Notes: a model not told the origin generated them from the sequence alone. A stretch of DNA of 43,475 bases from Lachnospiraceae bacterium 28-4 (GCA_000403275.2 KE159602.1:40513-83987), one strand, 5' to 3'; counted from the first letter of the stretch, positions 30,370-38,499 are shown. Numbers and translations are program-made.

Positions 30370-32335
30370 GAATGGGAAACTGACGCTGGGCAGCCTGTTC
30401 TCCGGCTCCGGCGCTTTTGAGCTTGGCGGGCTGCTTGCCGGAATCCGCCCGGTGTGGGCATCGGAAATTGAGATGTTCCCTATCAGGGTGACCACAAAGC
30501 GGCTGCCTTTCGTGAAACATTACGGTGACGTGAACAGCATCCGTGGGGATGAAATAGAGCCCGTGGACATCATAACATTTGGGAGTCCTTGCACGGACAT
30601 CTCAATAGCAGGAAAACGTGCAGGGCTTGGCGGTAAGCAGTCCAGCTTATTTTTTCAGGCAATACGGATCATAAAGGAAATGAGGTGTGCGACAGATGGG
30701 AGATACCCAAGATTTATCGTGTGGGAGAACGTACCGGGGGCATTCTCCTCAAACAAAGGGGAGGATTTCAGGGCAGTCCTTAACGCGGTCTGCTCCGTCA
30801 AAGACGGGGACATTCCTGTACCTGGACCTCCAAAGGGAAAGTGGGCGAATGCCGGATGCATCATGGCAGACGGGTTTTCCCTCGCATGGCGGGTGGTCGA
30901 TGCCTGCCTGTGGGGCGTCCCCCAACGTAGAAAACGCATCTACCTTGTCGCAGATTTTACAGGCGGGAGTGCCGGAAAGATATTATTTGAGTCCGAGGGC
31001 GTGTCAGGGTATACTCCGCAGGGCTTCCGTGCGTGGCAAGGAGCTGCCGGAGGTGCTGCGCCGGGCATTGGAGCGGCAGGCGGCATCTGTTTAAACGACC
31101 AGGGCGGAAGCCGCATGGACGTGACCGATGACGTGACGTGTACCTTAAGGGCGGAGGCGCACCATCCCCCGTGTGTGCTGGAGCAGGCAGTATTTGAAAA
31201 CCACTCTCAGGATACGAGATACACGGGGCCTTTGGAGACCGCGCCCACGGTCAATGCCACCTACGGCATGGGCGGGAACAACCAGCCCTTTGTGGTGGAA
31301 ACGCCAAAGACGCTGAAAATCCGCGCTGGTGGAGGTTCTGGAGGGAAGGGCGCTCTGATACAGGATGATAAATCAGCCACCCTTTCCTGCAACAATGACC
31401 AGACCGTGTTCGTGCCTTTCTGCAAAGGGATGCGCCCGCACTCTGCGGAGGAAGCGCCCACATGGAAGGACGGGGAAGTGGCAAATACGCTGAATACTTT
31501 CGATATAGGAGAGAGCCGCTGCAATGAGCTTGTGGTGCAGGCATTCGGCATCTGCTCCAAAGAGAGCAACGCCATGAAATCCGGCAATCCGCACAGCGGT
31601 TTTTATGAGGCGCAGACCGCACGGACACTTGACTGTAACTGTAATAATCCGTCCTCGAATCAGGGCGGCATCGCTGTAGTTGCGGTGCAGGGCTCCATGA
31701 TCGGCAGGGATGATAAGAACGGGCCGCAGGGCAGCGGGGTGAATGAGGACGTGTGTTTCAGCCTGACCGGGGCAGACCGCCATGCGGTGGCATACCCCAC
31801 CTACTGCACGAGCAAGAATTCCTATTTCATGCGGGCGGAAAAGGAACTGGCAAACACGCTGGTGGCTACGGATTATAAGGACCCGCCGGTAATAAATGAT
31901 GTGCGGACGGCATCGGGTAAGGATGTATTTGGTACGATCTCCGCGAGCATGGGCTCCAAGCAGTGGCTTGGGAACCAGGAGGCGTTCAGCGGCGACTACC
32001 ATATCGTAGAGCCGGACTACATTGTGAGGAGGCTGACCCCTACGGAATGTGCGAGGCTGCAGGGCTTCCCGGACTGGTGGTGTGACGGCCTCGGCACAGA
32101 GAATCCTACGGAAGAAGAAATGGCATTCTGGCGGGAGGTGTTCGAGACCCACCGTAAAGTTATAGGCACCTCCAGTAAACCGAAGTCTGACAGCCAGATA
32201 CGCAAATGGCTGGAAGACCCCCATTCCGATTCGGCGGAGTACCGTATGTGGGGGAATGGCTGCGCCCTGCCGAACGTATATTTCGTGCTTTGCGGCATTG
32301 TGTACTATGCACAGTTCCCGGATTTTTTATTGTGA
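30362..32335 (+). CDS. C5 cytosine methyltransferase with expanded repetitive target domain
   Basis: 657 aa, about twice a minimal m5C methyltransferase. Core motifs: I LFSGSGAFELGG, IV FGSPCTDISIAG (catalytic Cys near 77), VI VWENVPGAFSS, VIII PQRRKRIYLVADF, IX RRLTPTECARLQGFP and X MWGNGCALPNVYFV. Between VIII and IX lies a ~300-residue target region made of about seven similar beta units (e.g. DVTCTLRAE, APTVNATYG, SATLSCNND, ANTLNTFDI, ARTLDCNCN, CFSLTGADR, ANTLVATDY). It may recognise several sequences. The last codons lie within a copy of the repeated leader element. Confidence 0.92.
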   Translation: MDENGKLTLGSLFSGSGAFELGGLLAGIRPVWASEIEMFPIRVTTKRLPFVKHYGDVNSIRGDEIEPVDIITFGSPCTDISIAGKRAGLGGKQSSLFFQAIRIIKEMRCATDGRYPRFIVWENVPGAFSSNKGEDFRAVLNAVCSVKDGDIPVPGPPKGKWANAGCIMADGFSLAWRVVDACLWGVPQRRKRIYLVADFTGGSAGKILFESEGVSGYTPQGFRAWQGAAGGAAPGIGAAGGICLNDQGGSRMDVTDDVTCTLRAEAHHPPCVLEQAVFENHSQDTRYTGPLETAPTVNATYGMGGNNQPFVVETPKTLKIRAGGGSGGKGALIQDDKSATLSCNNDQTVFVPFCKGMRPHSAEEAPTWKDGEVANTLNTFDIGESRCNELVVQAFGICSKESNAMKSGNPHSGFYEAQTARTLDCNCNNPSSNQGGIAVVAVQGSMIGRDDKNGPQGSGVNEDVCFSLTGADRHAVAYPTYCTSKNSYFMRAEKELANTLVATDYKDPPVINDVRTASGKDVFGTISASMGSKQWLGNQEAFSGDYHIVEPDYIVRRLTPTECARLQGFPDWWCDGLGTENPTEEEMAFWREVFETHRKVIGTSSKPKSDSQIRKWLEDPHSDSAEYRMWGNGCALPNVYFVLCGIVYYAQFPDFLL

Positions 32336-32426
32336 CATTTATTCTGACATTTATGTTGCTTTTATCCCCATTCAGAGTGATTAATGTAATACCGAAAGGG
32401 AAAACACGAAAATGGAGGAAAAAAGG
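32297..32426 (+). promoter_or_regulatory. Repeated leader element, copy A (divergent)
   Basis: It shares with copies B (34529) and C (35039) an opening like TGTACTATGCACAGTTCCC, the block ACATTTATG, TTCAGAG, and CCGAAAGGGAAAA just before the ribosome site. It begins inside the 3' end of the C5 methyltransferase. It drives or regulates the gene at 32427. Confidence 0.55.
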
Positions 32427-33317
32427 ATGAGGATTGAGACGAATGCAGCAAACAGGAAAGATGTAGTAAAGGCAGTCAGCGGGATTTTAGGGCAGCCCTC
32501 AAAGTACATGGGAGTTCCTACCTGCAGCTACCAGATCGGGAACTGCACCATCGACAGGAGCGGCGCGGTGGAGACGGAGGATGAAAAGACGGCGGAGCTG
32601 GTAAGGGCAGGGCTTTTGGAGCAGGGCCTTATCGAAACGCCCCACACGGAGGTGGATGAAACAACGGTCAGCCTCCCGGTGGAGGGCATGAGCGCGGAGG
32701 GGCTTAAGAACCTGGTATTCCTGACCCGCAGCAAACAGTACCTCATAAACCGCGCCTTTGCGGAAGATGTTTTCCGGGTTCCGACAGCATTGGTGGAGGA
32801 GCTGGGCAGCACGGAGATTCCCGATGCGGAAACTTTCCTGCAGACATTCCAAAACCATGCGGAAGGGTGCAGGGGCATCAGCTTTCAGGACGGGAAGATT
32901 ACCTTCACCCTTCCCACGGCGGGTGACCCCGGCATGATAAAGGCATTCACGCACCTTACGGCGGCGATGGTGCGGCAGGCAAAGGAGCAGAAACGCATCA
33001 GCCCCAAGGAGACCATCGAGGAAAACGAGAAATACTACATGAGGATATGGCTCCTGCGCCTCGGCTTTGGCGGCGCAGAGGGGAAAGAGATACGGGACCT
33101 TCTGATGAAAAAGCTGAAAGGGAATTCCGCTTTCCGCACGGATGAGAATAAGCAGAGGTGGCAGGAAGCCCGCCGGAACGAGCGGGAGGCGGCAAAGCAG
33201 CAGGAACAGGCACCCGCAGAGGAAACGGCAGGAGAGCAGGGAACGGACATGGCAGAGGCGGTTGCGGATGCCATCCTGATTGGGCAGGTGAACCAGAGTT
33301 TTGACACAGAACAGTAA
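32427..33317 (+). CDS. Virulence-related-type protein of mobile elements
   Basis: 296 aa, soluble. It contains RIETNAANRKDVVKAVSGIL, YMGVPTCSYQIGNCTIDRSG, VEGMSAEGLKNLVFLTRSK and a basic C-terminus (RTDENKQRWQEARRNEREAA). Such proteins, often named virulence-related, recur in Clostridia conjugative elements and prophages with unknown function. GGAGGAAAAAAGG supports ATG 32427; ATG 32412 overlaps that site. It heads the accessory island. Confidence 0.75.
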   Translation: MRIETNAANRKDVVKAVSGILGQPSKYMGVPTCSYQIGNCTIDRSGAVETEDEKTAELVRAGLLEQGLIETPHTEVDETTVSLPVEGMSAEGLKNLVFLTRSKQYLINRAFAEDVFRVPTALVEELGSTEIPDAETFLQTFQNHAEGCRGISFQDGKITFTLPTAGDPGMIKAFTHLTAAMVRQAKEQKRISPKETIEENEKYYMRIWLLRLGFGGAEGKEIRDLLMKKLKGNSAFRTDENKQRWQEARRNEREAAKQQEQAPAEETAGEQGTDMAEAVADAILIGQVNQSFDTEQ

Positions 33318-33383
33318 GAAACAGCAGGGGCGGGGAGGCGGCGCTTCCCTCCCTGCCGGAATCTACGGAAGGAGATATGCGGA

Positions 33384-33869
33384 ATGGGTATTTATATTAA
33401 AAAAGAGGAACTGGAAGCCCTGCGGGCGGAATACCCGCCGGGGTGCAGGGTGGAGCTGGTAAAGATGGATGACCCCTACAGGGAGATGCCGCCCGGACTG
33501 CGTGGTGTGGTGACGGGCATTGACGATTCCGGCAGTATCCACGTTGACTGGCAGAACGGAAGCAGCCTTGCGGTGATATTCGGGGAAGACCATGCGGTGA
33601 AAATCGGGGACGGGGAGGTGACCGTGGGGGAGCTGCTCCGGCGCTATGTTTCCCATAGGAAAGAGTTTCATTTCATGACGCCGTCAGGATACGTTGACCT
33701 TACGGCGCAGGATGCGGAAAAGATACTGGCGGGGGAGATGAAACCCAAAGGCCATCCGGGGAACCCGGAATATGCCGTGGAGATGGAGGTTCAGGAACTG
33801 CTGGGATTCCGGTGCAAAGAGGCGGATGTCCGTGACAGACGGGGATGCGTGAGTGCCCTTGTGTACTGA
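33384..33869 (+). CDS. DUF4314 domain protein
   Basis: 161 aa. The N-terminal ~70 residues match the DUF4314 pattern: YPPGCRVELVKMDDPYREMP, GLRGVVTGIDDSGSIHVDWQ, then GSSLAVIFGEDHAVKI. This is a small SH3-like beta barrel often found in mobile-element accessory genes. The C-terminal half (FHFMTPSGYVDLTAQDAEKI and following) is an LPD-like add-on. GGAGAT precedes the ATG. Role unknown. Confidence 0.82.
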   Translation: MGIYIKKEELEALRAEYPPGCRVELVKMDDPYREMPPGLRGVVTGIDDSGSIHVDWQNGSSLAVIFGEDHAVKIGDGEVTVGELLRRYVSHRKEFHFMTPSGYVDLTAQDAEKILAGEMKPKGHPGNPEYAVEMEVQELLGFRCKEADVRDRRGCVSALVY

Positions 33870-33887
33870 TAGGAGGGGGGATGCGGC

Positions 33888-34277
33888 ATGAGGATTGTAT
33901 ATGACGACACAATGCAGGAGACGATGGCGGCGGCAGTCGGGGAGTTCATGGATGCCCTCAACGTGGAAGAAATAGTACGCTATGAATGGGGGACGGACAG
34001 GGTGCAGATGCACCTGCTGAAAAAGAAACTCGGCGCTTATCTGGAATATTACAGGATGAGTATCGGGAACACCGTCACCCACGCCTACGGTATCGGCAAC
34101 AACTGCCAGTACCCGGTCTATTACCACCCGGAAGGAGTGGATGAGATACAGCAGTGCGGGAACATCAACATCAATTCTGGAATGTACGGCGAGGGATTCG
34201 TGAGCTGCGAGGATTATAACGGGAAGCGTATCGGGGCGGCCTATGAGGTCAGGACACGCGGTGTGGTCAGAAAATAA
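33888..34277 (+). CDS. Uncharacterised accessory protein
   Basis: 129 aa, soluble: MRIVYDDTMQETMAAAVGEF, YEWGTDRVQMHLLKKKLGAY, and a beta-rich end with NNCQYPVYYHPEGVD. GGAGGGG precedes the ATG. It belongs to the accessory-island operon started at copy A of the leader. No known domain. Confidence 0.7.
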   Translation: MRIVYDDTMQETMAAAVGEFMDALNVEEIVRYEWGTDRVQMHLLKKKLGAYLEYYRMSIGNTVTHAYGIGNNCQYPVYYHPEGVDEIQQCGNININSGMYGEGFVSCEDYNGKRIGAAYEVRTRGVVRK

Positions 34278-34307
34278 ATGCTGGAATCGGAAAGGGGGTG
34301 GACGGAC

Positions 34308-34526
34308 ATGGCAATGCAGGAAAGGATGCCGGGGAATGCACACCAGAAGCGCAACTGCTGGCAGCGGGGCAATGGCTCCTACAGCATGAGGGGAGAGCTG
34401 CGCCACGGTATTTCCCTGAATAAGAAATATCTGAACCGGAAGGTCAGGCACAGCGGCAGGGAAGCGTTAAAGCACGGGGATTATAAGCGCATCTGCAAAA
34501 CCTTACATATGGTGGAGTTCTCATAA
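34308..34526 (+). CDS. Small basic accessory protein
   Basis: 72 aa, strongly basic: QERMPGNAHQKRNCWQRGNG, SYSMRGELRHGISLNKKYLN, RKVRHSGREALKHGDYKRIC. The charge suggests nucleic-acid binding. GGGGGTGG before ATG 34308; an ATG-type start at 34278 abuts the previous stop without a site. Last gene before leader copy B. Confidence 0.65.
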   Translation: MAMQERMPGNAHQKRNCWQRGNGSYSMRGELRHGISLNKKYLNRKVRHSGREALKHGDYKRICKTLHMVEFS

Positions 34527-34528
34527 TC

Positions 34529-34663
34529 CGCCATATTATGCACAGTTATCCACCCATATCTTTGTCACATTTATGGTGCAGATATGAGTGGATAATGTGC
34601 GCTTTCAGAGGTAACATGTGTACTGCCGAAAGGGAAAATACGAAAAAACGGAGGGCACAAACC
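34529..34663 (+). promoter_or_regulatory. Repeated leader element, copy B, with long hairpin
   Basis: It opens CCATATTATGCACAGTTATCC and includes TTCAGAGGTAACATGTGT (34604-34621), identical in copy C. TTATCCACCCATATCT (34546-34561) and AGATATGAGTGGATAA (34580-34595) pair at 15 of 16 positions around an 18-nt loop containing ACATTTATG. The element ends CCGAAAGGGAAAA before an ACGGAGGG ribosome site. Confidence 0.65.
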
Positions 34664-35032
34664 ATGAAAAAAATTGAACTTTTTGAGAGGGCCATTGCAG
34701 AGCAGGCAGCAAGCCTTAAGGATTGGGGGATCAACCCCACACTGTTCTGGGCATACCGGAACAGCATCACGGCGGGCAATGACAGCATTGATTTTGGCGA
34801 GACCATCTGGGACAGGGATATCCCGGAGATCACAAGGGCGCTTAAGGAAAACGGCATCAGCGGATTCACCATCAGCAGCACCTTTTCAAGCCTGATACCG
34901 ACCCTTGCGGAATTCGAAAAGCACGGCTTCCGGATGGCGGGGCTGACCGAGGTAAAGGCAAACTACACGGACTGGCAGACACAGGAGCGGGCGGTCATCC
35001 CGGCGATCAGGATGGAGGCGGAAGAGGCATAA
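34664..35032 (+). CDS. DUF7698-like accessory protein
   Basis: 122 aa: KKIELFERAIAEQAASLKDW, FWAYRNSITAGNDSIDFGET, ALKENGISGFTISSTFSSLI, then FEKHGFRMAGLTEVKANYTD. I recall this as the pattern of DUF7698, a small-protein family of Clostridia mobile elements, without known function. ACGGAGGG before ATG 34664. It is preceded by leader copy B and followed by copy C, so it is probably its own transcript. Confidence 0.75.
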   Translation: MKKIELFERAIAEQAASLKDWGINPTLFWAYRNSITAGNDSIDFGETIWDRDIPEITRALKENGISGFTISSTFSSLIPTLAEFEKHGFRMAGLTEVKANYTDWQTQERAVIPAIRMEAEEA

Positions 35033-35038
35033 GCCCTC

Positions 35039-35160
35039 CGCCATAATGTACACAATCCCCGGCTGTTATCTCTGGTACATTTATGAAGCAGATATAAGTG
35101 GATAATACCTTCGTTCAGAGGTAACATGTGTCTAACAAAAGGAAAACGGAGGGAAAAAGG
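35039..35160 (+). promoter_or_regulatory. Repeated leader element, copy C
   Basis: It opens CCATAATGTACACAATCCCC and contains GGTACATTTATGAAGCAGAT, AAGTGGATAAT and TTCAGAGGTAACATGTGT (35114-35131), aligning along its length with copy B. The left hairpin arm of copy B is not conserved here. It ends in AAAACGGAGGG before ATG 35161. Confidence 0.65.
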
Positions 35161-35397
35161 ATGGTAAGAAAAGGGGTAATCGGGATACCGCAGGACGGAA
35201 GGATGACAGCCTGCAGCTATACGGTAAAGCATTATGAGGGAGGAAGCAGGTACGGGATTGACGGCGGGAGGATTTCCAAACTGGCCATAAAGATAGACGG
35301 GAAGACCACCTGCTGCTATGACAGGGGATGGGACTGCGAGCCGGAGGATGACGCGACAAAAGCGGCGCTGGCGATCCTGATCATGGAATACAACTAA
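35161..35397 (+). CDS. DUF7678-like accessory protein
   Basis: 78 aa, beta-rich: VRKGVIGIPQDGRMTACSYT, VKHYEGGSRYGIDGGRISKL, then ATKAALAILIMEYN. It resembles DUF7678 small proteins seen in Clostridia mobile elements (from memory). ACGGAGGG precedes the ATG. First gene of a three-gene unit behind leader copy C. Confidence 0.72.
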   Translation: MVRKGVIGIPQDGRMTACSYTVKHYEGGSRYGIDGGRISKLAIKIDGKTTCCYDRGWDCEPEDDATKAALAILIMEYN

Positions 35398-35412
35398 GGA
35401 GGGAAAAACACG

Positions 35413-35598
35413 ATGAAGGAAATTTACAACGGATATGAATTGCGGACAGAATGGGATGATGAGGCGCTTGGGTACGGTTTCCGCATTTACGGCAGAGACG
35501 GTGCGGAGGTTTCCAAAAGCATAGACCCATATTTTTATGAAGAGAACGCACTGACAGCGGCGAGGGCAGCGGCGGACGCGCTCCCGGAACAGGGATAA
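35413..35598 (+). CDS. Small accessory protein
   Basis: 61 aa: MKEIYNGYELRTEWDDEALG, YGFRIYGRDGAEVSKSIDPY and a helical end. TAAGGAGGG before the ATG, 15 bp after the previous stop. Compact alpha/beta size and acidity are like many anti-defence proteins, but there is no direct evidence. Confidence 0.68.
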   Translation: MKEIYNGYELRTEWDDEALGYGFRIYGRDGAEVSKSIDPYFYEENALTAARAAADALPEQG

Positions 35599-35618
35599 AG
35601 GCAGAGGAGGGAAAGAGG

Positions 35619-35813
35619 ATGAAACTATACAGGGTGGATTACTACGAATGGAACTACACATTTTCAGATTTGTTACCGAGGCAGATGCTTTCGGTGGGGA
35701 AGGATGCGGAGGAAGCCATTGCAAACGTAAAGCCGAGGGCGGACAGCGACGCGAGGAATTTTTCCGCAAAAGAAATAAAAACGGTCATGGGCCATAAGAT
35801 AATGGTCAGATAA
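35619..35813 (+). CDS. Small accessory protein (LPD28-like possibility)
   Basis: 64 aa: MKLYRVDYYEWNYTFSDLLP, RQMLSVGKDAEEAIANVKPR, ADSDARNFSAKEIKTVMGHK. The layout of a strand followed by GKDAEEAIANVK resembles small LPD28-like proteins of mobile elements. AGGAGGG precedes it. A strong terminator ends the island. Confidence 0.68.
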   Translation: MKLYRVDYYEWNYTFSDLLPRQMLSVGKDAEEAIANVKPRADSDARNFSAKEIKTVMGHKIMVR

Positions 35814-35826
35814 AAGCACATACATA

Positions 35827-35865
35827 GCAGCAGAAAGGGTTCCTCCGGGAGCCCTTTTCTGCTGC
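35827..35865 (+). terminator. Strong hairpin ending the accessory island
   Basis: GCAGCAGAAAGGG (35827-35839) pairs with CCCTTTTCTGCTGC (35852-35865), one bulge, around a 12-nt loop. It separates the accessory genes from the packaging operon. Confidence 0.8.
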
Positions 35866-35893
35866 GGAAATTTAAGGGAAGGAGGCGGCACAG

Positions 35894-36370
35894 GTGCAGA
35901 GCGGAAGGAAACCAAAGCCCACGGCGGTCAAGGCGCTGGAGGGCAACCCCGGCAAGCGGAGCCTGAACACGGGCGAGCCGAAGCCGGAAAAGAAAGCGCC
36001 CCGCTGTCCGGCATGGCTGGAGGGCGAGGCGAAAAAAGAGTGGAAGCGGATGGCGGGGCAGATGGAGAAGCTGGGCATCCTCACGGAGATCGACATGGCG
36101 GCATTCGCCGGGTACTGCCAGGCATATGCGCGCTGGAAGGAAGCCGAGGAATTCATCACCCAGCACGGCACCATCGTAAAGACGCCCTCCGGCTACTGGC
36201 AGCAGGTGCCGCAGGTATCCATCGCCCAGACCTATCTTAAGATCATGAACCGTTTCTGTGAGCAGTTCGGCCTCACCCCTTCCTCCCGGAGCCGCATCGT
36301 GGCGGAGGGCGGCGAGGATAAGGAAAGCGACACGATGGAGCTTTTGCTCTTTAAGGGAGGCGGGGGATAG
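35894..36370 (+). CDS. terS: Terminase small subunit, P27 family
   Basis: 158 aa. Typical P27 start SGRKPKPTAVKALEGNPGKR followed by EPKPEKKAPRCPAWLEGEAK and the helical core LTEIDMAAFAGYCQAYARWK. It recognises phage DNA for packaging. The start is GTG at 35894 after GGAAGGAGG. Its stop overlaps the large-subunit start by 1 bp. Confidence 0.92.
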   Translation: MQSGRKPKPTAVKALEGNPGKRSLNTGEPKPEKKAPRCPAWLEGEAKKEWKRMAGQMEKLGILTEIDMAAFAGYCQAYARWKEAEEFITQHGTIVKTPSGYWQQVPQVSIAQTYLKIMNRFCEQFGLTPSSRSRIVAEGGEDKESDTMELLLFKGGGG

Positions 36371-37920
36371 TGTTTGATGAGGAAAAGGCGAAACGGACGG
36401 TAGATTTCATTAACTGCCTGAAACATACCAAAGGGAAATGGCGGGGGCAGCCCTTTGAACTGCTCCCGTGGCAGGAGACGGTCATCCGGGACGTGTTCGG
36501 CACGGTGAAGGAGAACGGTTACAGGCAGTACAACACTGCCTATGTGGAAATCCCAAAGAAAAACGGGAAATCGGAGCTGGCGGCGGGCGTGGCTCTGTAC
36601 ATGACCTGCGGTGATAATGAGTGGGGCGCAGAGGTTTACGGCTGTGCCTCTGACCGCCAGCAGGCATCCATCGTCTTTGACGTGGCGGTGGATATGGTGG
36701 AGCAGTGTCCGGCATTAAAGAAACGCATCAAGCCCGTTATGTCAGTAAAGCGGCTGGTGTATAAGCCAACGAACAGTTTTTATCAAGTGCTTTCCGCGGA
36801 AGCCTACACCAAGCATGGGCTGAACGTCCACGCAGTCATTTTTGACGAGCTGCACAGCCAGCCGAACCGGGAACTGTTCGATGTCATGACCAAAGGCTCC
36901 GGCGATGCCAGGACGCAGCCGTTATTCTTTTTAATAACTACAGCCGGAACAGACCGCCATTCCGTCTGTTTCGAGCAGCACCAGAAGGCGGAGGACATCC
37001 TGCAGGGCAGGAAGATAGACCCCACCTTCTATCCCGTTATCTACGGCGCATCCGATGATGCGGACTGGTCATCAGAGGATGTGTGGAGGAAAGCGAACCC
37101 CTCGCTGGGGCATACCATTGACATCGAGAAGGTGCGGAATGCGTATCTGAGTGCAAAGGATAATCCCGCAGAGGAAAATATTTTCCGGCAGCTCAGATTA
37201 AACCAGTGGGTGAAGCAGTCCACAAGGTGGATGCAGATGGAGAAATGGGATGCCTGCGCCTTCCCCGTGGATGAGCGGGAAGTGCTGGGGCGGGAATGTT
37301 ACGGAGGCTTGGATTTATCCAGTTCCATTGACATCACCGCTTTTGTTTTGGTATTCCCTCCGAGAAATGACACGGAAAAATATATTTTACTTCCGTACTT
37401 CTGGATACCGGAAGAAAATATGCGCCTGCGTGTGCGGCGTGACCATGTGCCGTATGACGTGTGGGAGAGGCAGGGATTCCTGCAGACCACGGAAGGGAAC
37501 GTGATCCATTATGGCTTTATTGAGAATTTCATTGATGACCTCGGCAGGAAGTTCCACATCAAGGAGATCGCATTCGACAGGTGGGGAGCGGTGCAGATGG
37601 TGCAGAACCTTGAGGGGCTTGGCTTTACCGTGGTTCCCTTCGGGCAGGGCTTTAAGGATATGTCGCCGCCCACCAAGCGGCTGATGGAGCTGGTGCTGGA
37701 GAAGAACATCGCCCACGGCGGGCATCCCGTCCTGCGGTGGATGATGGATAACATTTTCGTCCGTACCGACCCGGCAGGGAACATCAAGCCGGACAAGGAG
37801 AAATCCACGGAGAAGATTGACGGCGCTGTGGCCACGATCATGGGGCTTGACCGTGCGATACGGAACGGAGGCAACAGCACGGGCAGCGTGTATGACGAGA
37901 GGGGGATTTTGTCCTTTTAG
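36370..37920 (+). CDS. terL: Terminase large subunit
   Basis: 516 aa, Terminase_1 type. ATPase: Walker A-like VEIPKKNGKSELAAG, Walker B VIFDELHSQ, coupling motif FLITTAGTD. Nuclease: YGGLDLSSSIDITAFV (Asp), AFDRWGAVQ (Asp) and the C-terminal KSTEKIDGAVATIMGLDRA (Asp). All key residues are visible. It packages DNA into proheads. Start GTG at 36370 overlapping TerS. Confidence 0.96.
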   Translation: MFDEEKAKRTVDFINCLKHTKGKWRGQPFELLPWQETVIRDVFGTVKENGYRQYNTAYVEIPKKNGKSELAAGVALYMTCGDNEWGAEVYGCASDRQQASIVFDVAVDMVEQCPALKKRIKPVMSVKRLVYKPTNSFYQVLSAEAYTKHGLNVHAVIFDELHSQPNRELFDVMTKGSGDARTQPLFFLITTAGTDRHSVCFEQHQKAEDILQGRKIDPTFYPVIYGASDDADWSSEDVWRKANPSLGHTIDIEKVRNAYLSAKDNPAEENIFRQLRLNQWVKQSTRWMQMEKWDACAFPVDEREVLGRECYGGLDLSSSIDITAFVLVFPPRNDTEKYILLPYFWIPEENMRLRVRRDHVPYDVWERQGFLQTTEGNVIHYGFIENFIDDLGRKFHIKEIAFDRWGAVQMVQNLEGLGFTVVPFGQGFKDMSPPTKRLMELVLEKNIAHGGHPVLRWMMDNIFVRTDPAGNIKPDKEKSTEKIDGAVATIMGLDRAIRNGGNSTGSVYDERGILSF

Positions 37921-37975
37921 GATGGTAGATTTTATGTTATACTGGACACGGAAAAAGGAGCCGGTGAGGTACAGG

Positions 37976-38428
37976 ATGATGAAGCCAGATGAAATTTTGC
38001 AGTATTGCCTTGATAATTTAGAAGGGACGGTCATGGTCAGCAGTTGGGGAGAGAAGGGGATATTCTATAATCCCGGAAACCTCCTGAAACGCGGTGTCTA
38101 TGTCCTGACAGTAAAGGAAAAGGACGGGGACAATGACAAGAGTTCAAGGCTGAACAGAGAAGATATTTACCGGGTGAATATCGGTGTAAGGAAGAATACG
38201 TTCATTAAGCTGTTCGGTAAGATACCGGGGCGTCCGGGCAAAGGCGGGATCGTTGACATGGATTATGATTTTTCCGCCGCTGGAGAAATCCTCCCGCATC
38301 CGGTGTATGCATGGATGGGGTGGATATGTGCGCTGAATCCCACGGAACAGTTATTTGAGGAATTAAAGCCATATATTCAGGAATCCTATGAATATGCAAA
38401 AGAAAAATTCAAGAAAAGGAAATCGTAA
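37976..38428 (+). CDS. DUF6194 family protein, cargo between terminase and portal
   Basis: 150 aa with the DUF6194 pattern: MKPDEILQYCLDNLEGTVMV, KNTFIKLFGKIPGRPGKGGI, VDMDYDFSAAGEILPHPVYA and WMGWICALNPTEQLF. This is normally a bacterial chromosomal family of unknown function, not a phage structural protein. GGTGAGG supports ATG 37976 (or 37979). A possible promoter is TTGTCC (37909) plus TATGTT, and the gene has its own UUCG-loop terminator, the hallmark of a moron expressed from the prophage. Confidence 0.82.
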   Translation: MMKPDEILQYCLDNLEGTVMVSSWGEKGIFYNPGNLLKRGVYVLTVKEKDGDNDKSSRLNREDIYRVNIGVRKNTFIKLFGKIPGRPGKGGIVDMDYDFSAAGEILPHPVYAWMGWICALNPTEQLFEELKPYIQESYEYAKEKFKKRKS

Positions 38429-38449
38429 AAGCAGATTTTTATTTCAGGC

Positions 38450-38477
38450 AGCATCTCTTCGGAGGTGCTTTCTTTTT
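38450..38477 (+). terminator. UUCG-loop terminator after the DUF6194 gene
   Basis: AGCATCTC-TTCG-GAGGTGCT (38450-38469) with one G-U pair, followed by TTCTTTTT. Clean factor-independent terminator. Confidence 0.88.
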
Positions 38478-38499
38478 ACCTGTTTTTAAGGAGGTGCCT

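Noticed and set aside
28956-32335. Complete restriction-modification system
   Set aside because: Two methyltransferases are present, but no restriction endonuclease is adjacent; the HNH protein has the phage packaging type and position.
33684-34451. Minus-strand ORF of 255 codons
   Set aside because: Antisense to three plus-strand genes with good ribosome sites; composition is typical of a GC-rich shadow frame.
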